The notes under the pieces are model-generated. The model ran no database searches. It saw only the letters and a program-made list of their open reading frames with translations, and had not been told where the DNA came from. From the NCBI GenBank assembly GCA_934613165.1, contig CAKTSW010000128.1, positions 1 to 5,292 on the forward strand: a stretch of 5,292 bases of DNA, read 5' to 3'. Positions 1 through 5,280 of the stretch are shown one piece after another. The position numbers were made by a program, and so were the translations under genes. Position 1 is the first letter of the stretch; each line of letters opens with the position of its first letter. Origin of the DNA: an uncultured Ellagibacter sp. Lineage in GTDB: Bacteria > Actinomycetota > Coriobacteriia > Coriobacteriales > Eggerthellaceae.

Positions 1-368
1 TCGGTGAAGGGGCTCGCCATGGGGCGCTGCGAGCCGGTGAGCACGATCGGCTTGGGGCTTTCCTGGATAAGGTAGGACAAGGCGGCCGCGGTGTAGGCCA
101 TGGTGTCGGTGCCGTGCAGCACGACGAACCCGTCGTAGTCGTCGTAGCTTTCCATGATGGCGCGAGCGACGCGCAGCCAATCGCTCGGGCGCATGTTGGT
201 CGAGTCGATGTTCATGGCCTGCTTCACGTCGAGCGCGCAAAGCTCGGCGGCCTCGGGGACGAATTGCGCCAGCTCCCTTCCCGTAAGGGCAGGTGAAAGG
301 CCATTCCCGTCTTCGGCAGACGCGATGGTGCCGCCCGTGGCGACGAGGAGGATGCGCTTTTTCGCCAC
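1..368 (-). CDS. ansA: L-asparaginase, type I (cytoplasmic), 5' part only
   Basis: Hydrolyses L-asparagine to aspartate and ammonia. The window holds the first 122 residues; the gene continues past the left edge (bacterial asparaginases are about 330 residues). Both N-terminal active-site blocks are visible: LVATGGTIAS at residues 8-17, whose second threonine (T14) is the family nucleophile, and VLHGTDTMAYT at 83-93, with T87-D88 as the Thr-Asp pair. A GSQ motif follows at 112-114. The catalytic lysine lies beyond the edge. There is no signal peptide, and the DDYDGFVVLHGTDTMAYTA stretch resembles E. coli AnsA more than periplasmic AnsB. The start is GTG at 368-366: the codon two upstream is the in-frame TAG that ends the preceding gene, so no earlier start is possible. 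A weak GGGA lies 7 bases before the GTG. The three-base gap suggests translational coupling with the ArsC-like gene. The family assignment is firm; asparagine rather than glutamine preference is inferred. Confidence 0.93.
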   Translation of the reverse strand, partial: MAKKRILLVATGGTIASAEDGNGLSPALTGRELAQFVPEAAELCALDVKQAMNIDSTNMRPSDWLRVARAIMESYDDYDGFVVLHGTDTMAYTAAALSYLIQESPKPIVLTGSQRPMASPFT

Positions 369-371
369 GGC

Positions 372-713
372 CTATTCCCATGCCTTCCACACGTCGGGCG
401 CATAGCCGACGGTCGCCTGGCGCCCGTTTCGAACGATAGGTTCCTTAACGATGTGCTGGTTCTCGAGCAGCTTGTCGAACTTCTGGTCGGCGGACAGGTA
501 GGAAAAGAGCGCGACCGTGTCGGCGTCTTTCGCCTTCGGGTCGACGAGCGCGTCGATGCCGCCCGCCGCGCGCGCCACGCTTTCGAGCTCGCCTTTGCTC
601 ATCCCCTTTTCCTTCAGGTCGATGAACTGGAACTTCACGCGCCGCTCCTTGAAGTAGCGCTGCGCCTTCTTCGTGTCGAAGCTTTTCTTCGTGCCGAATA
701 TCTGGATGTTCAT
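372..713 (-). CDS. ArsC/Spx-family thioredoxin-fold protein lacking the redox cysteine
   Basis: The 113-residue protein matches the ArsC/Spx/YffB superfamily in length and layout: a beta-strand and active-site loop (MNIQIFGTKKSFDTKKAQRY, residues 1-20), a helix, FQFIDLKEKG at 28-37, and the C-terminal EPIVRNGRQATVGYAPDVW block (91-109), whose PIVRNG matches the arginine-containing loop of the family. Family enzymes carry a cysteine in the first loop (as in KNCDTIKKA of YffB-like proteins). Here that position is S11 (codon AGC, one base from TGC), and the whole protein has no cysteine. Arsenate or disulfide reduction by the usual chemistry is therefore unlikely; a binding or regulatory role is possible but unproven. 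The ATG at 713 is preferred to an ATG at 737 because AGGA lies 9 bases upstream and the family similarity begins there. It is probably first in an operon with the asparaginase gene. Databases may call such proteins arsenate reductase, a name the sequence does not support. Confidence 0.87.
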   Translation of the reverse strand: MNIQIFGTKKSFDTKKAQRYFKERRVKFQFIDLKEKGMSKGELESVARAAGGIDALVDPKAKDADTVALFSYLSADQKFDKLLENQHIVKEPIVRNGRQATVGYAPDVWKAWE

Positions 714-722
714 GCAGGCTCG

Positions 723-729
723 TCCTCTC
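723..729 (-). promoter_or_regulatory. Ribosome binding site of the ArsC-like gene
   Basis: On the minus strand this reads GAGAGGA, with nine bases between its end and the ATG at 713. It decides the start: the alternative in-frame ATG at 737 would place this purine-rich block inside the coding region and would add eight residues (MTMRGRAC) that do not look like the family N-terminus. Confidence 0.6.
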
Positions 730-772
730 ATCGTCATAGCTCACCGCGTCTCCCCGCGTCCTGTTTCCGAGG

Positions 773-800
773 ATTGTACCGTAAGCGGGACGGAGCCCAA
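773..800 (-). promoter_or_regulatory. Candidate promoter for the ArsC-like/asparaginase unit
   Basis: The minus strand carries TACAAT (778-773), five of six matches to the sigma-70-type -10 box. A weak TTGGGC at 800-795 acts as possible -35 with a 16-base spacer. It lies about 60 bases upstream of the ArsC-like ATG. The -35 overlaps the T-tract of the terminator of the upstream gene, so one gene ends where the next promoter begins. The -10 is persuasive; the -35 is poor. Confidence 0.45.
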
Positions 801-842
801 AACGCAGGCGGCCCGTACCTGGGAAGGAGACGGGCCGCCTGC
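799..842 (-). terminator. Rho-independent terminator of the SLH surface-protein gene
   Basis: A perfect inverted repeat with 13-base G+C-rich arms (GCAGGCGGCCCGT at 804-816 and its complement at 830-842) encloses a 13-base loop. Read on the minus strand, the stem is followed at once by GTTTTGGG, a short T-tract (802-799). It sits 31 bases beyond the stop codon at 874-876. The plus-strand side has no T-run, which gives the orientation. The stem is strong, the T-tract modest. Confidence 0.8.
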
Positions 843-873
843 CACGACGATTTAAGCGCGAGAAAAACGTTCC

Positions 874-3800
874 TTACAGCACGCCACGCTCGATCGCGTT
901 CGCAATGATCGTCGCCGCGCGCTCGCGCGTCACCTTCTCACCTGCTGCAAGGGTTCGCGTTCCATCGGCGTTTTCGTATCCGCCGATGAGTCCCGCATCG
1001 ACCGCCCAGGCAACCGTTCCGGCCGCCCACGGCGAAACGGCATCGCCGTCCGTGAAGGAACCCAGGGCCGACGTGTCGCTTGCAGTCGCACCCTTCAGGT
1101 TGGCGATAACGGTGAGAAATTGCTCGACGGTCGCCCGGTCGTTCGGTCCGAACGAGGTACGCACGCCTTCGACGTCGGCATAGCCTTGCATGACCTTGTT
1201 TGCAACCGCCCAGTTCACCGCACCGGTATACCAGCGCTTCGAGACGACATCAGAAAGCTCGGTAGCGTTATCGGTGTCGCTCGCCACGTACGCCGCGGCA
1301 GCTTTCGGGTCGGCGTAGCGCCACAGCACGGTTGCCAGCTCAGCACGGGTCATCGACTCGCCGACCCCGAAGCAGTCCGTGCCGCTGTACCCGACCATAA
1401 GCCCGCGCTTGGCGACCTTCTTCACCGCCGCCTCGTACCATGCGCCCGGTTCGACATCGTTGAAGGAAACCTCGACGGAAGGTTTACTCGGCGTCACGGT
1501 CGACCCATTGCCCGAACCGCCGCTCTCGCTACCGCCCGTCCCACCGCCGTTTACCGGCGCATCGGGGTCGTAGGTGCTAGAAATCTCAGAGCTTCCCGGG
1601 GTTGCACCCACGCCTCCCACGGCCTCTACCTGCGATTTCACGGACACGCTCACGCCCGAAGCAATCGCGTCGCCTCCCTTGTCGTTTTTGCCGAGCGACG
1701 CCTCGCCCTCCTTGGGAACATCGCCGCCGGTCGCCTTCACCGAGGCGACGGCGACCTTGCCGGTGCCTGCAATGCCAGCACCGCCGTTGCCACCGCCCAT
1801 GCCGACGTTGCCGCCGGTCGCCGTAAGCGTTCCCGCGCCCACAATCGAACCGCCGTCCAGGCGCACGCCCGCACCGCCGTCGCCCCCCGACATATCGACG
1901 TTGCCGCCAATCGCCGTGAGCGACGATCCCTCGGGGATGGTCACCGTCGCACCGTCGCTTACGATGAGCGCCGTCTGGGCATCCTTGCTCGAAACAATCC
2001 CTTCGCCCTTGATCGAGCACGTGCCCTTGATGGTCACGTTGCCGTTCGCAATCACCGGCGCCTCTGGCGCCTCGACTTTGTAGTTGCCGTCGGTCAGATA
2101 ATTAGCATGCGAGACGATGTCGGCGTCTTCCAAGGTGGACCCATCGTTTAAAATGATCTGGCTCACGAACGACGAGGAATTCTTCGCGGAGAGCACGCCC
2201 CCGTTCACCTCGACCGTACCGTAGGCGACGGAGTCGTCGAGCGTGAGTTTTCCGCCCGCCTCGACGACGATCTTCACGCTGGAATTGATTTTCATGTTAT
2301 GCAGCGTCACATCCGCACCCGCAGGAATGGTAAGCGTCTCGCTTGCGAAGTTGCCGTTCTCGCCCTTGCCGATCGAGCCATAGACGCCCGATTCGTGCGA
2401 GCCGTAAATGTCGTGCATCCAAGTTGGGATGATGGCATTACCTGTCTCCTCGATGGTGTAGGGCTCCATGTCCCACGAAGAAGGGGCGCCGGTCAAATCG
2501 TCGATGCGTTCTTGGAGGTTCTTGCTGTTGTCATAGATGCGCATCTCGACCTCGTTGCTTACCTGGGTACGCGCGCCCGACACCACCGTCGCCGTGATTT
2601 TGTAGGTTCCTGGTTTTTGAGGCGTGCCAGTGACGTATGCCGTGTCGTAAGCCGTCGTCACGCTCATGCCGCTGCCCTCGGGGCTGATAGAGTAACTGAT
2701 GGAATCCTGGCGCGTGCTGTCGTTGACGGCGAAGTCGTTCCACGATTGCCAATCGCCGTCGCCCTCTTTCACCTCGATCTTCAGCTTGTTCGACTGAGAC
2801 GAGCTCGACGAGCCGCCGCCCGCCGACGCGAGAGCGATGCCGTCGTAGTCGGCGCTCTGCACGCTCGTGCCGTCGGCCACGAAACACTGCAAATCGCCCG
2901 ACAGGCGCACTTGGATTCGCTGCTGAACTTCGAAGGAAAGCGTTTCCGTCGCTGTATCGAGCGAGGAATCGTCCTTCGTCGCTTGGGCGGTAAGTTTGAT
3001 GGAATAGGTACCGGCGGCAGGCGCCGTGCCGGAAAGAGTAACTTTGCCATCGGCCACGGAGGCGGAAAGACCGTCGACGGTTTCTCCCTGTGCATCGACG
3101 ACCGACGCGCTCACCTTGGCGTCGGCGGCTTTCGTGCCCTTAAGCTCGAAGGGAAGTTCTCGCGCGACTTCGTCGCCGACAACGACGGCATCGAAGGTCT
3201 TGCCGCTGGCGAAACTGAAGGCGAGCTGCTCGTACGCATCGGCCGTCGGCGTGCCGACGTTTTCAGGTTCCTGCGTGGTTCCTGTATAGGTGGCGCTTCC
3301 GTTGCATTCGATCTTACCCGTAACGAAGGTGCAGTTTTCGAAAATCGCCGTGCCGTTCACAACGGGAGTATTGCTGAAGGTGCAGTTCGTGAAGTGGACG
3401 TTCGCGCCGGCGTTGACAGTGACGGTTGCGCCCTTGGCACTCGAGCTGCTTGCCTTCGCGAACTTGATGGAATTGACAGTAATGTCGATATTGGAAGGGA
3501 AAACGACCGAAAGAGCTGAGGAATAGCCCACATCACGAACCTTCGGCCCCTCTTCGTCGAAGAAAGATTTCGCTTGCCACCCAGACAATTCGGTGAGCGA
3601 GACGGGAATGGAGAGGGTTCCGCCTTCCGTGTCGTTAGAAAGTACGCGGACCTTAGTAAAGCCCTGGCTTATTGCGGTTGCTAAATCAGAAGAGAGATTG
3701 GTATTGCCCCATTCATCGGTTGAGTAATACCCATCGCTCGCGCTTAAAGTTTGTACCCCCCCCCGATTCGAATCGGCGTTGTCGGCGTCTTGCGCCAATG

Positions 3801-3897
3801 CGACTGCGGGCGTCATGCCCGCCGCGAGAACGGTAGCAACTCCCGCCTTGACGACGGCCTCCCACGGCTTCACGTTCCCACGCGTTTCCTTGCTCAT
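874..3897 (-). CDS. Exported SLH-domain surface protein with beta-solenoid, Ig-like and Gly-rich repeat segments
   Basis: A 1007-residue protein, probably an adhesin or S-layer-associated surface component; its ligand is unknown. Residues 1-35 form a Sec signal peptide with a long basic n-region and a hydrophobic core, and a likely cut after AVALA (A33-L-A35). Residues 84-206 and about 520-760 are rich in short Val/Ile/Thr/Asn/Gly strands, as in right-handed beta-helices. Residues 223-325 and 326-455 look Ig-like, with GLSASVADGKVTLSGTAP and VTGTPQKPGTYKITATV resembling putative-Ig (He_PIG) domains. Gly-rich repeats cover 660-764 and a Gly/Ser/Pro linker 772-806. Three SLH repeats follow: 810-862 (intact TRAE at 850-853), 879-935 (ATVEQ in place of the usual TRxE) and 945-1003 (TRER). 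SLH repeats bind secondary cell-wall polymers, so the protein should be held on the wall by its C-terminus. AGAAAGG lies 10 bases before the ATG. It is a single-gene unit with its own terminator. Codons 45-48 contain a run of nine G that could make expression phase-variable. Anchoring is firm; function is not. Confidence 0.9.
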   Translation of the reverse strand: MSKETRGNVKPWEAVVKAGVATVLAAGMTPAVALAQDADNADSNRGGVQTLSASDGYYSTDEWGNTNLSSDLATAISQGFTKVRVLSNDTEGGTLSIPVSLTELSGWQAKSFFDEEGPKVRDVGYSSALSVVFPSNIDITVNSIKFAKASSSSAKGATVTVNAGANVHFTNCTFSNTPVVNGTAIFENCTFVTGKIECNGSATYTGTTQEPENVGTPTADAYEQLAFSFASGKTFDAVVVGDEVARELPFELKGTKAADAKVSASVVDAQGETVDGLSASVADGKVTLSGTAPAAGTYSIKLTAQATKDDSSLDTATETLSFEVQQRIQVRLSGDLQCFVADGTSVQSADYDGIALASAGGGSSSSSQSNKLKIEVKEGDGDWQSWNDFAVNDSTRQDSISYSISPEGSGMSVTTAYDTAYVTGTPQKPGTYKITATVVSGARTQVSNEVEMRIYDNSKNLQERIDDLTGAPSSWDMEPYTIEETGNAIIPTWMHDIYGSHESGVYGSIGKGENGNFASETLTIPAGADVTLHNMKINSSVKIVVEAGGKLTLDDSVAYGTVEVNGGVLSAKNSSSFVSQIILNDGSTLEDADIVSHANYLTDGNYKVEAPEAPVIANGNVTIKGTCSIKGEGIVSSKDAQTALIVSDGATVTIPEGSSLTAIGGNVDMSGGDGGAGVRLDGGSIVGAGTLTATGGNVGMGGGNGGAGIAGTGKVAVASVKATGGDVPKEGEASLGKNDKGGDAIASGVSVSVKSQVEAVGGVGATPGSSEISSTYDPDAPVNGGGTGGSESGGSGNGSTVTPSKPSVEVSFNDVEPGAWYEAAVKKVAKRGLMVGYSGTDCFGVGESMTRAELATVLWRYADPKAAAAYVASDTDNATELSDVVSKRWYTGAVNWAVANKVMQGYADVEGVRTSFGPNDRATVEQFLTVIANLKGATASDTSALGSFTDGDAVSPWAAGTVAWAVDAGLIGGYENADGTRTLAAGEKVTRERAATIIANAIERGVL
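1606..1920 (-). repeat. Gly-rich repeat block inside the SLH protein gene
   Basis: This encodes residues 660-764 of the surface protein. A core of the form [L/V]-x-A-x-G-G-x-[V/G] recurs at 660 (LTAIGGNV), 691 (LTATGGNV), 720 (VKATGGDV) and 757 (VEAVGGVG), spaced 31, 29 and 37 residues apart. The first two copies share the following block (GGDGGAGV and GGNGGAGI), and the third is followed by KGGDAIAS. The regular spacing suggests stacked turns of a beta-solenoid stalk just before the linker and SLH anchor. Copies are diverged at DNA level, so recombination between them is less likely than for an exact repeat. Confidence 0.7.
3756..3764. repeat. Homopolymer of nine C (nine G on the coding strand) in the SLH protein gene
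   Basis: The coding strand reads CGG GGG GGG G.., spanning codons 45-48 (R-G-G-V), about ten residues after the predicted signal-peptide cut. The run is uninterrupted although synonymous glycine and arginine codons could break it. With eight G the frame reads Y-K-L and then TAA, giving a 50-residue product. With ten G it reads G-T-N-F-K-R-E-R-W-V-L-L-N-R and then TGA, giving 61 residues. Either slip removes every mature domain. The run and the frames are seen directly; slippage is inferred from known poly-G contingency genes. Confidence 0.85.
3763..3776. repeat. 14-bp perfect palindrome abutting the poly-G run
   Basis: CCGATTCGAATCGG is its own reverse complement and shares two bases with the homopolymer. 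On the coding strand it lies immediately 5' of the G-run, in codons 42-46 or so. It is inside the coding sequence, so an operator role is unlikely. A cruciform or polymerase pause here could plausibly favour slippage, but that is inference. Confidence 0.6.
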
Positions 3898-3942
3898 GGT
3901 TCCCCAGCCTTTCTCTGTCCTAGAAATGGGATAGATAAAAAG

Positions 3943-3996
3943 TTAGCCTTAGCTATTGAGCGAAGAGTTTACCATAGCTGACGCTAATTATGTTAG
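3943..3996. promoter_or_regulatory. Short inverted and direct repeats in the divergent intergenic region
   Basis: The 157-base gap between the divergent genes is A+T-richer than its flanks. It contains TTAGCC and TTAGCT in tandem (3943-3954), AGCTAT at 3951-3956 mirrored by ATAGCT at 3974-3979, and CTAA-N5-TTAG at 3984-3996. These overlap the candidate -10 of the leftward gene and the -35 of the rightward gene, where an operator acting on both would be expected. The motifs are short enough to arise by chance. Confidence 0.25.
3966..3974 (-). promoter_or_regulatory. Candidate extended -10 promoter element of the SLH protein gene
   Basis: The minus strand reads TGGTAAACT, an extended -10 (TG, one base, then TAAACT), about 69 bases before the ATG at 3897. 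No convincing -35 is seen 17 bases upstream. A competing choice on the same strand is TTTCAA, 17 bases, CATAAT, with the -10 at 3992-3987. Either would leave a leader of roughly 60-90 bases. Which one is used cannot be decided by eye. Confidence 0.35.
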
Positions 3997-4007
3997 GCTT
4001 TTATAAC
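3978..4007 (+). promoter_or_regulatory. Candidate promoter of the ApbE gene
   Basis: CTGACG (3978-3983), matching TTGACA at four positions, is followed after 18 bases by TATAAC (4002-4007), matching TATAAT at five. The start codon is about 48 bases downstream of the -10. The -10 is good and the spacing acceptable. Confidence 0.45.
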
Positions 4008-4039
4008 TTTTGAAACGCACGGCGTAAAGACGGGTGGCG

Positions 4040-4044
4040 AGGAG
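4040..4044 (+). promoter_or_regulatory. Ribosome binding site fixing the ApbE start
   Basis: AGGAG lies 10 bases before the ATG at 4055. An in-frame GTG at 4034 would add seven residues but would put this Shine-Dalgarno sequence inside the gene and has no comparable one of its own, so ATG 4055 is chosen. Confidence 0.7.
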
Positions 4045-4054
4045 AAGCAAAGCT

Positions 4055-5149
4055 ATGACAACTTTCGAAGCAAACGGCACCCTCCCCTCATTGGGAGACC
4101 TCCAAGACGAGAAGAGCCTCATGTGGCAGGAACGCTCGTTTCGCGCTTACGACACGATGTGCTTCATCAAAGCGCCAGTTGAAACACGTATAATGGATGG
4201 AGCGGTCGCGCTCTGCCGCCACTACGAACAGCTTTTCAGCCATACCTTGCCCGAAAGCGACATCGGGCGGATCAACGCTGCGCGCGGCAGGCGCACGCAC
4301 GTTGACAGCGAAACGGCGACCCTCGTAAGGGCGGCGCTCGGCTATTGCAAAATATCGGATGGCCTTTACGACATCACGATGGCACCTCTCTCGGATCTCT
4401 GGAATTACCATCGTGCGAGTGTTCCGAAAACTTCCGACATCGAAGAGGCGAAAAAGCATGTTCATTGGGAATGCGTCGACGTTTCCGGCAACACCGTAGT
4501 CGTCGCCGACCCCGAAGCCCAGATAACGCTCGGTGGAATCGCGAAGGGCTACATCGCCGACAAAGTACGCGACTTTCTTGCCGAAAACGGCGAGCACGAC
4601 GCCTTCATCAGCCTCGGCGGAAACGTCGTCGTTGCGGGGCGGGCACCTCATGGCGGACCATGGCGCATCGGGGTACGCTCACCCGAATTCCATCATGAGC
4701 GTGCACGCCGGCATACGAGGAGCCTCGCGATTGCGCGCTCTCCCCATGGAATAGACAAGCGCGCACTCGCCGACGTCGATCGCAGGTATGCCGAGAAGCC
4801 CGCATTCACGCTTTCCGCGAGCGATCTTTCCATCGTGACGAGCGGCATCTACGAACGCTGTTTCCGCGACGCGGAAACAGGGCGCGAGTACCACCACATC
4901 ATCGACCCGAGGACGGGATTTCCTTGCGAAAGCAATCTCGCGAGCGCCACGGTGCTTTCGAGGAGGTCGCTCGACGGAGATGGACTCTCGACCTCGCTTC
5001 TTATCATGGGGATGGAACCAGCCGCTCGGTTCATCGAGAGCCTCCCCGGAACGGCGGCGCTTTTCATAACGCGCGATGGCGCCATGCGCGTCGCAGGCGA
5101 CGACGAAATCCTGCACGAAACGGGAGCCGACGCGCTCGTTCACACGTAA
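4055..5149 (+). CDS. apbE: FAD:protein FMN transferase (ApbE family), leaderless
   Basis: Transfers FMN from FAD by a phosphoester bond to a Thr or Ser of target flavoproteins, with Mg2+. The 364-residue protein is complete and slightly long for the family. Motifs in order: YDTMCFI (32-38, the usual MGT strand), SDIGRIN (68-74), SDGLYDITMAPLSDLW (101-116), ITLGGIAKGYIADKV (157-171, flavin-site block), AFISLGGNVVVAG (183-195), WRIGVRSPE (203-211), SIVTSGIYERCF (259-270), YHHIIDPRTGFP (279-290) and DGLSTSLLIMG (309-319), whose D309 and T313 correspond to the family's metal-binding pair. All key motifs are intact, so it should be active. It has no signal peptide or lipobox, unlike the exported ApbE lipoproteins, so it probably works in the cytoplasm. 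About 37 residues rich in Arg and His (212-248) sit where most members have a short link. No target with the D-x-x-[S/T]-G-A-[S/T] motif is seen in the window. It is divergent from the SLH gene. Confidence 0.92.
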   Translation: MTTFEANGTLPSLGDLQDEKSLMWQERSFRAYDTMCFIKAPVETRIMDGAVALCRHYEQLFSHTLPESDIGRINAARGRRTHVDSETATLVRAALGYCKISDGLYDITMAPLSDLWNYHRASVPKTSDIEEAKKHVHWECVDVSGNTVVVADPEAQITLGGIAKGYIADKVRDFLAENGEHDAFISLGGNVVVAGRAPHGGPWRIGVRSPEFHHERARRHTRSLAIARSPHGIDKRALADVDRRYAEKPAFTLSASDLSIVTSGIYERCFRDAETGREYHHIIDPRTGFPCESNLASATVLSRRSLDGDGLSTSLLIMGMEPAARFIESLPGTAALFITRDGAMRVAGDDEILHETGADALVHT

Positions 5150-5167
5150 CAAGGCCGTCCCTCCCTG

Positions 5168-5193
5168 CCGCTCGCTTGACTTCGAGCCGGTTT
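5168..5193 (+). terminator. Possible weak terminator after apbE
   Basis: CCGCTCG (5168-5174) can pair with CGAGCCGG (5183-5190) with one bulged C and an eight-base loop; TTT follows. It lies 18 bases after the apbE stop codon. The stem is short and the T-tract minimal. The loop contains the TTGACT proposed as a -35 box, so the dyad might instead be a protein-binding site for the next promoter. Confidence 0.3.
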
Positions 5194-5206
5194 AAGCTTG
5201 TAAGAT
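5176..5206 (+). promoter_or_regulatory. Candidate promoter for the gene starting at 5281
   Basis: TTGACT (5176-5181), five of six to the -35 consensus, is followed by TAAGAT (5201-5206) after 19 bases, or by TGTAAG (5199-5204) after 17. The -35 is good; the -10 is either correctly spaced and weak, or better and too far. About 75 bases separate it from the ATG. Confidence 0.45.
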
Positions 5207-5207
5207 C

Positions 5208-5220
5208 CTGCGCTGCGCAG
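5208..5220. promoter_or_regulatory. 13-bp dyad at the expected transcription start of the right-edge gene
   Basis: CTGCGC and GCGCAG are perfect inverted 6-base arms around a single T, beginning two bases after the candidate -10. The position over the expected +1 would suit a repressor operator. A one-base loop and no T-run argue against a terminator. The pattern is seen directly; the operator role is inferred. Confidence 0.35.
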
Positions 5221-5280
5221 TAAAACAGAGTGCTGCGAAAACGAGCATACGAGCGAAGGAACAAGGAGCATCTCCCAGGC

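Noticed and set aside
1879..1884. Run of six C in the Gly-rich part of the SLH gene as a second slippage site
   Set aside because: Six bases is short and expected by chance in glycine codons of a G+C-rich gene.
1606..1920. Gly-rich block as a CRISPR-like or tandem DNA repeat array
   Set aside because: The repeats are at protein level only, diverged in DNA, and in frame inside a gene with no constant repeat or spacer pattern.
1120..2151. Long open frame on the plus strand (343 residues) antisense to the SLH gene
   Set aside because: It is Arg/His/Ala-rich, has no recognisable motif, and is a shadow of the G+C-rich gene on the other strand, which has a signal peptide, SLH domains, RBS and terminator.
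2481..2502. D-D-L-T-G-A-P in the SLH protein (residues 466-472) as an ApbE flavinylation site
   Set aside because: The motif needs Ser or Thr at the last position to accept FMN; here it is Pro, and there is no FMN-binding domain around it.
2299..3519. Second long plus-strand open frame (406 residues) antisense to the SLH gene
   Set aside because: Same reason: shadow composition, no RBS or domain that I recognise, and wholly inside a well-supported gene.
4034..4054. GTG at 4034 as the apbE start
   Set aside because: It would place the AGGAG ribosome binding site inside the coding region; the ATG at 4055 has proper spacing and family-like length.
4088..4651. Minus-strand open frame of 187 residues antisense to apbE
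   Set aside because: It overlaps the conserved ApbE motifs on the plus strand and shows no protein-family signal of its own.
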